64,000 nucleotides of DNA, from positions 1-64,000 of the forward strand of contig DASZMA010000062.1 of assembly GCA_035552095.1 (NCBI GenBank), read 5' to 3'. This document shows, piece after piece, positions 25,831 through 34,009 of this stretch. The DNA is from Bog-473 sp035552095. Its GTDB lineage: Bacteria > Actinomycetota > Acidimicrobiia > Acidimicrobiales > RAAP-2. A program made the translations under genes and the position numbers. The notes below the pieces were generated by a model that was not told the DNA's origin, searched no databases, and saw only the letters and a program-made list of their open reading frames with translations. Numbering within the stretch: the first letter of the stretch is position 1; every line of letters begins with the position of its first letter.

Positions 25831-26158
25831 GGTATCCGAACTCCGTGAGCCCACGTATCTGGTGCTCACCGCGCTGGCCGACCGGCCGCTCCACGGCTAC
25901 GCCATCATCGGCGAGGTCACGAAGATCACCAAGGGCCAGGTGACGCTGCGGGCCGGCTCGCTCTACGGGACCCTCGACCGCCTGGTGGACGAGGGCCTGG
26001 TCAGCGTGTCCGGCGAGGAGGTGGTCGACGGTCGACTGCGCCGCTACTACACGCTGACCGAGCGCGGTACCGCCTCGCTGACCGCCTACGCGACCCGCAT
26101 GGTGTCCGTGTCGACCGAAGCGCTGCGGCGCCTGAGCGCGATCCCGAGGTTCGCATGA
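25829..26158 (+). CDS. PadR-family transcriptional regulator
   Basis: 109 residues. Winged helix with LVLTALADRPLHGYAIIGEV, RAGSLYGTLDRLVDEGLV and RRYYTLTERGTASL, the standard PadR signatures. The ATG at 25829 is chosen because the ATG at 25820 lies inside the -10 box. The stop overlaps the membrane protein gene (ATGA). PadR genes of this type usually repress themselves and the adjacent membrane protein. Confidence 0.9.
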   Translation: MVSELREPTYLVLTALADRPLHGYAIIGEVTKITKGQVTLRAGSLYGTLDRLVDEGLVSVSGEEVVDGRLRRYYTLTERGTASLTAYATRMVSVSTEALRRLSAIPRFA

Positions 26159-27126
26159 CCGCTCTGGAGGCTCACTACAAACGGCTCTTGCAGCTCTACC
26201 CGGCGGCGTACCGCCAGCAACGGGGCGACGAGATCCTGGCCACCCTGGTCGAATCGGCCGACCCCGAACGCGAACGGCCAACGTTCGGCGACACGGTCGA
26301 CCTGGTGGGCCATGCCCTGCGCCTGCGCTTGGCCATCGGGGAGCAGCAGCCGATCGGACGTCTCTTCGTCGTGGTCGGCCCGAGCCAACTCGTCATGGCT
26401 TCGCTGATGTCGATGATCGCCATCTACTTCGGTGAGTGGCGACCGTTCGCCGCCTGGCCCTGGGTCTCTCCGGGCCACATGGGGCCGTTCTTCACCGCCG
26501 GCCCCATCGTCTACTTCGCCTGGATCCTGGCCGGACTCTCGCTGCTCATCGATCGACCGCGGTTCACCCGGGCCCTGGTCGGGTTGAGCATGGCCCTTAC
26601 GGCGGTGCTGGTGCCTTTCGGCCACCTCTTCTCCTTGGGCCGGCCGTCCATGTTCTTCCTCTTGTTCCTGGTCGCCCTGGGTCTCCCGTATGTGGCCGTG
26701 CCGCACCAGGGTTCAGTGTGGAGCGCCAGCCAGCCGTGGCAGAAGGCCTTGTTGGTCCTGCCGTTCCTCCCCGCCGCCTTTATTGTGCTGGGGGTCGCCC
26801 GGTCCGGTTCCACCGGGTTGGACCCTGGGACCTACTTCTACCGAGTTGCCCTCAACGGCGTGGTCCCATGGATCGCCTGGTCCGTCACCGGCGCCGTCGT
26901 CCTGTCCGTTTTCAGCCTGGCCGTCAGTCGCCGACTCGCCGGCGCCACCGTCGCACTGCTCGCTCTTCCGTGGTTGGTCCTGTGGTTCGGCAATCACTTC
27001 GCCGCCTACGTCTCGGCCCGAACCGCCATGGGGGGCTTCGTCCTGACCGGCCTGCTCTTGCTCATCCTGGCCAAGTTCGCCACGACGGTGCGCAGCAATG
27101 TCCTGGAGGAAGCGGGCGCAAGCTGA
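26155..27126 (+). CDS. PadR-linked polytopic membrane protein
   Basis: 323 residues. The N-terminus, YKRLLQLYPAAYRQQRGDEILATLVE, is the cytoplasmic helical motif common in proteins paired with PadR regulators in actinobacteria. It is followed by about seven hydrophobic helices. No transporter or enzyme motif is visible. It is coupled to the regulator by ATGA, so it is very likely its target; the cellular role is unknown. Confidence 0.75.
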   Translation: MTALEAHYKRLLQLYPAAYRQQRGDEILATLVESADPERERPTFGDTVDLVGHALRLRLAIGEQQPIGRLFVVVGPSQLVMASLMSMIAIYFGEWRPFAAWPWVSPGHMGPFFTAGPIVYFAWILAGLSLLIDRPRFTRALVGLSMALTAVLVPFGHLFSLGRPSMFFLLFLVALGLPYVAVPHQGSVWSASQPWQKALLVLPFLPAAFIVLGVARSGSTGLDPGTYFYRVALNGVVPWIAWSVTGAVVLSVFSLAVSRRLAGATVALLALPWLVLWFGNHFAAYVSARTAMGGFVLTGLLLLILAKFATTVRSNVLEEAGAS

Positions 27127-27163
27127 GCGGGTAGGCAGGCCCAGGCCCGGTAGGCCCCGACCA

Positions 27164-28078
27164 TCACCGCACCAGGGGCAGTGACAGATCCCAGAGTCGC
27201 TCGGCATTGGCCGGGCTGAGTGCCCACGGGGCCATGCCCCCACCGAACATCACCGGCTCGGTGACAACCTCGGCCTCATGGCAGTCCTCGAAATAGCGGC
27301 CGCCGATGCCTTCGAGGAGAGGAGAAGTGGCGACGAGTACCGACGTCGCGGCGCCCTGCTCGGGGGTCTTACGCATTTCGACGGGAGTCTGCAATCCGCC
27401 GGTGTGCCTCTGCAGGTTGGTGGCGATGGCGCCTGGATGGACAGCGTTGGCGTAAATGCCTTCGTCGGACCAGCGCCGCGTGGCCTCGACGGCCAGCAGC
27501 ACATTGGCCGACTTGGACTGCCCGTAGGCGGACCAGGGGTCGTACGGCCGGTCTCGGTAGTCCAGATCTTCGAAGACCACCGGCGACAGAAAGTGTCCGT
27601 TTGAGCTCAAGGAGACAACCCGAGCGCCGGACGCGGCGGACAGAGCGGCGTGCAGCCTCGTGGTCAGGGCGAAGTGTCCTAGATAATTGGTGCCGAACTG
27701 CAGCTCGTGCCCTTGGGCCGTTCGCTCCAGTTTTGGCACGGCCATGATCCCGGCGTTGTTGATCAGGAGGTGCAGCGGGCCGTCCCATGCGGCCGAGAAG
27801 GCCTTCACCGAGGCTAGGTCGGCCAGGTCCAGGTGGGCGGCGCGCACGTCCGGGTTGCCGCTCGCCGTCGCGATGTCGGCCGCCACTCTCGCCCCGGCGA
27901 CCACGTCGCGCCCGGCCAGGGTGACCGAGGCGCCGGCGCCGGCCAAGGCCCGAGCCGTCTCGGTGCCGATACCTGACGCGCCTCCGGTGGCGATGGCCTG
28001 ACGCCCCGAGAGGTCGATACCGGCGATTACCTCGGTCGCGGTGGATGAGAACCCGAACGGGGTGGTGATGAGGTCCAT
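27164..28078 (-). CDS. short-chain dehydrogenase (retinol dehydrogenase/protochlorophyllide-reductase-like)
   Basis: 304 residues. The cofactor motif is ATGGASGIGTETARAL (TGxxxGIG), then NNAGIM, catalytic Ser region RVVSLSSNGH and Tyr-x-x-x-Lys in YGQSKSANVLL. The long C-terminal part fits the RDH-type group acting on bulky alcohols or ketones. ATG 28078 is predicted leaderless. The promoter contains four perfect 8-bp repeats (28092-28123). Confidence 0.88.
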   Translation of the reverse strand: MDLITTPFGFSSTATEVIAGIDLSGRQAIATGGASGIGTETARALAGAGASVTLAGRDVVAGARVAADIATASGNPDVRAAHLDLADLASVKAFSAAWDGPLHLLINNAGIMAVPKLERTAQGHELQFGTNYLGHFALTTRLHAALSAASGARVVSLSSNGHFLSPVVFEDLDYRDRPYDPWSAYGQSKSANVLLAVEATRRWSDEGIYANAVHPGAIATNLQRHTGGLQTPVEMRKTPEQGAATSVLVATSPLLEGIGGRYFEDCHEAEVVTEPVMFGGGMAPWALSPANAERLWDLSLPLVR

Positions 28079-28086
28079 GGCGCCTG

Positions 28087-28092
28087 AGCCTA
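28087..28092 (-). promoter_or_regulatory. -10 box for SDR start at 28078
   Basis: TAGGCT on the minus strand, 8 bases before the ATG. It directly abuts the octamer repeat. Confidence 0.4.
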
Positions 28093-28123
28093 TGGACGGA
28101 TGGACGGATGGACGGATGGACGG
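28092..28123. repeat. octanucleotide tandem repeat (ATGGACGG)x4 in promoter
   Basis: Four perfect copies, no interruptions, covering the -35/-10 spacer region of the SDR gene. Repeat-number changes would alter promoter spacing by 8 bp. Confidence 0.8.
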
Positions 28124-28133
28124 CCGACAGCCC

Positions 28134-28442
28134 TTACGCCGTGGCCACCGTCTCGAAGTGCTCCACCACCGGGAAGGGGTCGTAGAAGTGGTGCAGCAGG
28201 GCCCGCCACTCCTGGTAGGCCTCCGAGCCGCGGAAGCCCTCGGTGTGGGCTTCAAGCGACTCCCACTCGACCAGGAGCAGGAAAGTGCTGGGCTGCTCCA
28301 GTCCGCGTTGCACCCGCAAGGAGATGAACCCGGGACTGGCGGCGATGATCGCCTTGGCCCGGTCCATGGTCTCAATGAACTCGGCCTCCTGCCCGGGGAT
28401 GACCGGGAGGATGGCGTGCTCGGTGACCGGGTGGCCCGGCAT
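28134..28442 (-). CDS. antibiotic biosynthesis monooxygenase (ABM) domain protein
   Basis: 102 residues with the ferredoxin-like ABM fold: VIPGQEAEFIETMDRAKAII, PGFISLRVQRGLEQPSTFLLLVEWES and YQEWRALLHHFYDP. Family members are cofactor-free monooxygenases or haem-degrading enzymes; no haem-binding Asn/Trp set is obvious here. Its ATG shares a base with the stop of the M20 gene (28442), so it is translated as part of that operon. Confidence 0.82.
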   Translation of the reverse strand: MPGHPVTEHAILPVIPGQEAEFIETMDRAKAIIAASPGFISLRVQRGLEQPSTFLLLVEWESLEAHTEGFRGSEAYQEWRALLHHFYDPFPVVEHFETVATA

Positions 28443-29605
28443 CAGGCGCTGAGCAGCCGTTCCCGGAGGGCCGGATCGGTGGCGGCGTCAATGGCGGTCC
28501 AGGCCAGCGCCAGCGCGCCGTCGCGCACCGCGGCGTCGGCCGACGGCGTGATGCAGGCGGCGGCGAAGGCGTGCTGGTGGTTCACGGCGCCCCCCGACTC
28601 AATGCCGATGAGCGGGTGGATGGTGGGCACGGCCAGCGACACGTTGGCCATGTCGGTGGAGAGCGTGGGTCGGGGCACGCCGGCGTCGTCGGCCTCGAAG
28701 GTACGGCCGAGGGCCTCGGCGTTGAGGCGGTAGGCACCGAGGAGGCCGTCATCGGCTTCCATGTGGGAGTAGACGGGCGAGAGCGCCTCGTAGGTGACGG
28801 TGCAGCCGGTGGCCAGGGCCCCGGCCTCGAAGCAGGCCCGGAGGCGCGGCTCGAGTGCACCGAGCCCCTGGATGGTCCGGGAGCGCGCCATGTAGCGCCC
28901 GGTCACCGCGGCCGGGATCACGTTGGCCGCGCCACCGCCCTGGGTGATCACGCCGTGGACCTGGTCGCCGGGGGGCAGCTGCTGGCGCAGCAGGCCGAGG
29001 GCCACCTGGGAGATCGTCATCGCATCGAGCGCGTTGACCCCTTCCCAGGGCGCGGCCGAAGCGTGGGCCTCCCGCCCGGCGAAGCGCACGTCGAAATGGG
29101 AGACGGCCAGGCACTCGGCGGTCAGGCGCTCGGTCGGCCAGGGGTGGACCATCATGGCGGCGTGGACGCCGGCGAAGGCGCCCTGGTCGAGCATGAGGAT
29201 CTTGCCGCCGCCGCCCTCTTCGGCCGGCGTGCCCAGCACCCGGACCTGCACGCCGATCTGGTCGGCCACGGCGGCCAGGGCCAGCCCGGCGCCGACGGCG
29301 GTGGCCGCGATGATGTTGTGCCCGCAGGCATGGCCCACGTCGGGCAGGGCGTCGTACTCGGCGCACACCGCCACCACCAGGTCGCCCGACCCGGCCCGGG
29401 ACTCGAGCGCGGTGGCAACCTCGTAGACGCCCTCGGTGACGTCCAGGCCGCCGGCGCGCAGGGCGCCGGCCACCGCGCTGGCCGAGCGGGTCTCGTGGAA
29501 GCAGAGCTCGGGGGTGGCGTGGACCGAGTGGCTCAGGGCGACCAGATCGGGCAGGTGCTGCTCAATGACGGCCGCGGCCGCCTCCTTGGCGGCGGTGCGC
29601 TCCAT
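28442..29605 (-). CDS. M20-family amidohydrolase/peptidase
   Basis: 387 residues. Metal ligands are in CAEYDALPDVGHACGHN and TPAEEGGGGK, with the dimerisation insert HFDVRFAGREAHASAAPWEGVNALDAM; GGGAANVIPA is typical of aminoacylase/p-aminobenzoyl-glutamate-hydrolase relatives (M20D). It hydrolyses an amide bond of an N-acyl compound; substrate unknown. ATG 29605 is preferred to the TTG at 29617, which overlaps the preceding carboxylase stop. It lies 4 bases downstream of the carboxylase gene. Confidence 0.85.
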   Translation of the reverse strand: MERTAAKEAAAAVIEQHLPDLVALSHSVHATPELCFHETRSASAVAGALRAGGLDVTEGVYEVATALESRAGSGDLVVAVCAEYDALPDVGHACGHNIIAATAVGAGLALAAVADQIGVQVRVLGTPAEEGGGGKILMLDQGAFAGVHAAMMVHPWPTERLTAECLAVSHFDVRFAGREAHASAAPWEGVNALDAMTISQVALGLLRQQLPPGDQVHGVITQGGGAANVIPAAVTGRYMARSRTIQGLGALEPRLRACFEAGALATGCTVTYEALSPVYSHMEADDGLLGAYRLNAEALGRTFEADDAGVPRPTLSTDMANVSLAVPTIHPLIGIESGGAVNHQHAFAAACITPSADAAVRDGALALAWTAIDAATDPALRERLLSA

Positions 29606-29609
29606 CGCG

Positions 29610-31376
29610 CTACTCAATCACAGCCACGATGTCGCCGGCGCCGACCGAGTCGCCCGCGCTGACCCGCACCTCTTTGATGACGCCGTCCTTCTCGGCGGCC
29701 ACCGCGTTCTCCATCTTCATGGCCTCGAGCAGGCAGATGGTCTGGCCCACCTCGACCTTGTCGCCCACGGCGACCAGGACCTTGACGATGGTGCCCTGCA
29801 TGGGCACGGCCACGTCGCCCGAGCCGGTGCCCCCGGCGGCGGCCGAGGCGGCCCGCTTGGGTCGGGCCGGGCCGCGGGCCACCGAGGCCGGGCCCAGTCC
29901 CAGATCGGGCACCCAGAGCTTCAGGGCGAAGCGTCGACCGTCGACCTCGGCCGTCACGTCGCGCTGCACGGTGGGGATCTCGTCGTCGACCGGCACCGGG
30001 GGGGCGGCCTCCACCGGGTCGACGGTCAACCCGCTCAGGTCGAGCGTGTTCTCGACCCAGTTGGTGGAGTGGGTGGCGGCGGCGAAGTCGGGATGGCTCA
30101 AGATGATGACGTCGGCCGGAATGGTGGTGGCGATGCCGGTGATGTGGGTCTCGTCCAGCGCCCGCAGCATGCGCCGCCGGGCCGACTCGCGGTCGCCGGC
30201 CCACACGATGAGCTTGGCCACCAGGTTGTCGTAGTACTGCGAGACGGTGTCGCCGGATTCGTAACCGGCATCGAGCCGGACGCCCGGCCCCGAGGGGGCG
30301 GTGAACTTGGTGATGGTGCCCGGCGACGGCGAGAAGCGGCCGCCGCTGGGGTCCTCGGCGTTGATGCGCACCTCAATGGCGTGCCCGTTGCGCTGGACCT
30401 CGTCCTGGGTGAAGTCGATGGCCTCCCCCGAGGCGATGCGGATCTGCCAGGCCACCAGGTCGAGCCCGGTGACCAGCTCGGTCACCGGGTGCTCCACCTG
30501 GAGCCGCGTGTTCATCTCCAGGAAGAAGAACTCACCGTCCTGGTACAGGAACTCGACCGTGCCGGCGTTGTAGTAGCCGCACGCCTCTGACACCTTGACG
30601 GCGGCCGCCCCCATGGCCTGGCGCACCTCGTCGGGGAAGTCCGGCGCCGGGCTCTCCTCCACCAGCTTCTGGTGGCGCCGCTGGGCCGAGCAGTCGCGCT
30701 CGCCCAGCCACAGGGTGTTCCCGTGCTGGTCGCCCAGGACCTGCATCTCGACGTGGCGGGGCCAGCTCAGGTAGCGCTCGACGTAGATCTCGGGGCGGCC
30801 GAAGTAGGCCTGCGCTTCGCGGGCGGCCGACTCCATCGCCTCGGCGGCTTCGGCGGCGGACTCCACCACCTTCATGCCCCGGCCGCCACCGCCGTAGGCG
30901 GCCTTGATGGCCAGTGGCCAGCCGGCCTCCTCGCCGAAGGCGATCACCTCGTCGGGCGAGGTCAGCGGCTCCGAGCGACCGGGCACGCCCTGCACGCCGG
31001 CCTTCTCGGCCGCGATGCGCGAGCTGATCTTGTCGCCCATGACCTCAATGGCCTCGGGCGGGGGACCGATGAAGGTCACGCCGCGCTCGGTGATAGCCCG
31101 GGCGAAGTCGGTGTTCTCCGAGAAGAAGCCGTACCCGGGGTGGACCCCGTCCGCCCCGCTCTTCTCAATGGCGTCGAGGATGGCCGCGGTGTTGAGGTAG
31201 CTGTCGGCCGCCGTCTCGCCGCCCAGGGCGTAGGCCTCGTCGGCCATGCGGACGTGGAGGGCTTCCCGATCGAGGGTGGAGTACACGGCGACGGTGGCGA
31301 TGCCCATCTCGCGGCAGGTCCGGATGACCCGGACGGCAATTTCGCCGCGGTTGGCGATGAGGATCTTCTTGAGCAC
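29610..31376 (-). CDS. acetyl/propionyl-CoA carboxylase alpha subunit (biotin carboxylase + BCCP)
   Basis: 588 residues. Biotin carboxylase: KILIANRGEIAVRVIRT, HPGYGFFSEN, KAAYGGGGRGM (ATP grasp), RDCSAQRRHQKLVEE, FLEMNTRLQVEHPVTE. The C-terminal biotinyl domain has EAMKMEN, with biotin on the second Lys of the family motif. The carboxyltransferase subunit is not in the window. The GTG start at 31376 has an AAGG ribosome binding site. It is divergent from its presumed modifying enzyme, biotin ligase, across a 60-bp region with a perfect inverted repeat. Confidence 0.93.
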   Translation of the reverse strand: MLKKILIANRGEIAVRVIRTCREMGIATVAVYSTLDREALHVRMADEAYALGGETAADSYLNTAAILDAIEKSGADGVHPGYGFFSENTDFARAITERGVTFIGPPPEAIEVMGDKISSRIAAEKAGVQGVPGRSEPLTSPDEVIAFGEEAGWPLAIKAAYGGGGRGMKVVESAAEAAEAMESAAREAQAYFGRPEIYVERYLSWPRHVEMQVLGDQHGNTLWLGERDCSAQRRHQKLVEESPAPDFPDEVRQAMGAAAVKVSEACGYYNAGTVEFLYQDGEFFFLEMNTRLQVEHPVTELVTGLDLVAWQIRIASGEAIDFTQDEVQRNGHAIEVRINAEDPSGGRFSPSPGTITKFTAPSGPGVRLDAGYESGDTVSQYYDNLVAKLIVWAGDRESARRRMLRALDETHITGIATTIPADVIILSHPDFAAATHSTNWVENTLDLSGLTVDPVEAAPPVPVDDEIPTVQRDVTAEVDGRRFALKLWVPDLGLGPASVARGPARPKRAASAAAGGTGSGDVAVPMQGTIVKVLVAVGDKVEVGQTICLLEAMKMENAVAAEKDGVIKEVRVSAGDSVGAGDIVAVIE

Positions 31377-31389
31377 GCTGCGCCTTTCG

Positions 31390-31412
31390 ATTCTGAAGCG
31401 GGTGTTCAGAAT
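31390..31412. promoter_or_regulatory. inverted repeat ATTCTGAA-N7-TTCAGAAT
   Basis: Perfect 8-bp arms in the divergent carboxylase/birA promoter region; AT-rich in a GC-rich setting. Candidate operator controlling both genes. Biotin ligase here has no DNA-binding domain, so another protein must bind. Confidence 0.5.
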
Positions 31413-31423
31413 TGCACGGACTC

Positions 31424-31429
31424 TATGGT
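31424..31429 (+). promoter_or_regulatory. -10 box for leaderless birA start at 31437
   Basis: TATGGT, 7 bases, ATG 31437. It rules out the in-frame ATG at 31425, which lies in the box. Confidence 0.5.
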
Positions 31430-31436
31430 GTCTGCC

Positions 31437-32174
31437 ATGTGGGGTGGCGAGTGGGAGGTGCGCTGGTTCGAGGAGATCGACTCGACCAACAACTACCTGC
31501 GGGGCGAGGCCCGCCGCGGCGCCCCCGAAGGGGTGGTGGCCGTGGCCGACCACCAGACCGCCGGCCGGGGTCGCCTGGACCGCCGCTGGGAGGCGCCACC
31601 ACGGGCCTCCCTGCTCGCCTCGGTGCTCTTCCGGCCCGAGTTCGACCCCGCTGAGCTGCACCTCTGCACCGCGGCCATGGCCCTGGCGGCCGCCGAGGCC
31701 TGCCGGGAGGTGGCCCGGGTGGGGCCGGTGCTCAAGTGGCCCAACGACCTGCTGGTGGGGGAGGCCAAGCTGGCCGGGGTGCTGGCCGAGGCCGAATTCG
31801 AGGGCTCCAGCTGCTCGGTGGTGGTGGGCATCGGGATCAACCTGGCCTGGCCCGGGCCGGCCGGGGTGGGCGGGACCTGCCTGGACGAGCTGTGCGGGGA
31901 GGCGGTCGACCCCAAGACGGTGCTCGACGCCCTGCTGACCGCCCTCTCACCCCGGCGGGCCCTGCTGGACACCCCGGAGGGCCGGCGCACCGTGGCCTCC
32001 GAGCTGCGGGAGCGCTGCGCCACCCTGGGCCAGCGGGTCCGGGTGGAGATGGCCTCCGAGGCCGTGGTCGGCCTGGCCACCGAGATCGACGACGCCGGCC
32101 ACCTGGTGGTGCGCACGGCCGACGGCCCCCGCACGGTCAGCGCTGGCGACGTGGTCCACCTGCGGCCGAGCTGA
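31437..32174 (+). CDS. birA: biotin-[acetyl-CoA carboxylase] ligase, catalytic domain only
   Basis: 245 residues. It makes biotinyl-AMP and transfers biotin to the carboxylase. FEEIDSTNNYLRGEARRG, the ATP/biotin loop QTAGRGRLDRRWEAP, KWPNDLLVGEAKLAGVL and VVGIGINLAWP are diagnostic. There is no N-terminal helix-turn-helix, so it is a non-regulatory class I ligase. It is divergent from the biotin carboxylase gene. Its stop is 13 bp from the convergent secreted-protein gene. Confidence 0.92.
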   Translation: MWGGEWEVRWFEEIDSTNNYLRGEARRGAPEGVVAVADHQTAGRGRLDRRWEAPPRASLLASVLFRPEFDPAELHLCTAAMALAAAEACREVARVGPVLKWPNDLLVGEAKLAGVLAEAEFEGSSCSVVVGIGINLAWPGPAGVGGTCLDELCGEAVDPKTVLDALLTALSPRRALLDTPEGRRTVASELRERCATLGQRVRVEMASEAVVGLATEIDDAGHLVVRTADGPRTVSAGDVVHLRPS

Positions 32175-32187
32175 GGGGGCGGGGTGG

Positions 32188-32877
32188 TCAGCCCGCCGGA
32201 GGCGGCGTGGGGGTGAACGCCGTCGCGGGCGGAGCGGTGAACGTCATGACGATGAAACCGGTGACCGAGGTCTGCGTCGAGTTGGAAGAGATATTGCAGG
32301 TTTGCAGCGAATCGGGTGCCCAGACCGCCGTGGCCGAACCGAGTTGTGCCCCGGTGCTCGAGTAGAGCAATCCGGTCGTCACCGGTGACGGGGTTCCGAT
32401 TACGGGGAGATTCGGGATGCCTTGCAGGCTGGGAGGTGCCGCCCAGGTCACGTCCCAGTTGGGGAGGTACAGCGGATTGCCGGTGCCCGGCGAGATGTCG
32501 ATCGGGAACCCTTGACCGCGAACGCCGGGGAACGGCCCGGGCAACCAGATGTCGCCGAGGCACTGCCGGAGACCGTCGGTGCCGGAATAGCCGTAGCCCC
32601 CGAGCTCGGCCGTGAACGACTGGCCAGCAGGGGAAAGACAGGTGACCCCGCCACTGATCTCCGTGAGGTCGGTCGCCCCGGGCAGGGTCGACGTCTCGAA
32701 GTAGAGGCCGAGCGTCCCGGTGCAGATCACCAGGGTGCCGGCGGCCACCGGTGCGGCCGGCGGCGTCGTCGTCGGGGCAACCGCCCCGGCCAGCGGTGCT
32801 CCCGCCACCGGGCCGAAGACCGACAATGCTGCCCCCAGCGCCACCAAAACCGCCAGCTGCCGCCTGGGAATCCGCAT
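32188..32877 (-). CDS. secreted protein of unknown function
   Basis: 229 residues: signal peptide (basic RIPRRQ, hydrophobic 9-30, cleavage near AGA/GAV), a Thr/Pro linker, then a beta-rich domain with four cysteines (CTGTLG, TCLSPAG, RQCLGDIW, QTCNISS) that could form two disulfides. No known family recognised. ATG 32877 has GGGAGG six bases upstream. It is divergent from the nucleotide-sugar operon, and a surface role alongside those glycan genes is possible but unproven. Confidence 0.7.
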   Translation of the reverse strand: MRIPRRQLAVLVALGAALSVFGPVAGAPLAGAVAPTTTPPAAPVAAGTLVICTGTLGLYFETSTLPGATDLTEISGGVTCLSPAGQSFTAELGGYGYSGTDGLRQCLGDIWLPGPFPGVRGQGFPIDISPGTGNPLYLPNWDVTWAAPPSLQGIPNLPVIGTPSPVTTGLLYSSTGAQLGSATAVWAPDSLQTCNISSNSTQTSVTGFIVMTFTAPPATAFTPTPPPAG

Positions 32878-32960
32878 ATTCAACCTCCCGCCCGGTTTGC
32901 ACGGAGCCTACAACTGGCGTGTGATTCGTGCCTGCGGCGGTACCCCTGGCGGCCCTGAAC

Positions 32961-32966
32961 TAAAGT
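32961..32966 (+). promoter_or_regulatory. -10 box of the nucleotide-sugar operon
   Basis: TAAAGT, 9 bases before ATG 32976; spacing slightly longer than at other leaderless starts. Confidence 0.4.
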
Positions 32967-32975
32967 TTCGCCCTT

Positions 32976-33998
32976 ATGCGCCTTCTCGTCACGGGAGGTG
33001 CCGGATTCATCGGGTCCAACTTCGTCCGCTACTGGGTCGAACAGCATCCCGATGACCACGTGGTGGCTTACGACGTGCTCACCTACGCCGGCAACCGACC
33101 CAACCTGGCCGACATTGAGGACCGGATCGTCTTCGTCCAGGGCGATATCTGCGACGGTATCCAGGCGGAGAAGACGCTGCGGGAGGAGGAGATCGACACC
33201 ATCGTCAACTTCGCCGCCGAGTCCCACAACAGCCTGGCCGTGCTCAACCCCGGCCTGTTCTTCCGCACCAACGTGATCGGGACCCAGACCATGCTCGAGG
33301 CGGCCCGCCAGGTCGGTGTGGGCCGGTTCCACCACATCAGCACCTGCGAGGTCTACGGCGACCTGGCGCTCGATACCGATGAGGTCTTCACCGAGGACTC
33401 CCCCTACCGCCCCCGAACGCCGTACAACGCCAGCAAGGCCGGGTCCGACCACGCCGTGCGGGCCTACGGCGAGACCTACGAGCTCCCGGTCACCATCACC
33501 AATTGCTCCAACAACTACGGCCCGTACCAGTTCCCCGAGAAGGTGATCCCGGTCTTCACCACCTCGGCGCTGGACGACAAGAACCTCACCTTGTACGCCA
33601 CCACCGAGAACCGGCGGGAGTGGCTGCACGTGCGGGACCACTGCACGGCCATTGAAGCGGTGCTCGAGCGGGGCAAGGTCGGCGAGACGTACCACGTGGG
33701 CAGCGGGGTGGAGGCCTCCATCATGGAGATCGCCGATCTGGTGCTGGCCACCCTGGGCAAGCCCGATTCGCTCAAGGAGATCGTCCCGGACCGGCCCGGG
33801 CACGACCGCCGCTACCTGCTCGACTCCTCCAAGCTGCGCACGCAGCTGGGCTGGGCCCCCTCCATCAGATGGGAGGACGGGCTGGCCGAGACGGTCACCT
33901 GGTACGCCGACAACCGGGCCTGGTGGGAGCCGCTGCGGGCCCGGGCTCCCGTCGTCGAGGGCGGCTGGGCGCCGGCCGCCGAGAAGCCGGCCGGCTGA
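32976..33998 (+). CDS. rmlB: dTDP-glucose 4,6-dehydratase-like SDR (TCE variant)
   Basis: 340 residues, extended SDR. NAD motif VTGGAGFIGSN, Tyr150-x-x-x-Lys154 in PYNASKAGSDH, and NCSNNYGPYQFPEKVIP, very close to RmlB. Two departures: the catalytic ISTDEVYGD is ISTCEVYGD (Cys124 instead of Asp), and the substrate segment FAAESHVDRSI reads FAAESHNSLAV. The active-site Asp protonates the sugar in classical RmlB, so the reaction or sugar nucleotide may differ. First gene of a seven-gene operon with RmlD next, so a dTDP-sugar remains the best guess. Confidence 0.8.
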   Translation: MRLLVTGGAGFIGSNFVRYWVEQHPDDHVVAYDVLTYAGNRPNLADIEDRIVFVQGDICDGIQAEKTLREEEIDTIVNFAAESHNSLAVLNPGLFFRTNVIGTQTMLEAARQVGVGRFHHISTCEVYGDLALDTDEVFTEDSPYRPRTPYNASKAGSDHAVRAYGETYELPVTITNCSNNYGPYQFPEKVIPVFTTSALDDKNLTLYATTENRREWLHVRDHCTAIEAVLERGKVGETYHVGSGVEASIMEIADLVLATLGKPDSLKEIVPDRPGHDRRYLLDSSKLRTQLGWAPSIRWEDGLAETVTWYADNRAWWEPLRARAPVVEGGWAPAAEKPAG

Positions 33999-34009
33999 GC
34001 CGAGCTGCC

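Noticed and set aside
30672..31436. Plus-strand extension upstream of birA giving a 500-codon ORF
   Set aside because: The extension is antisense to biotin carboxylase; the promoter box and family alignment put the start at 31437.
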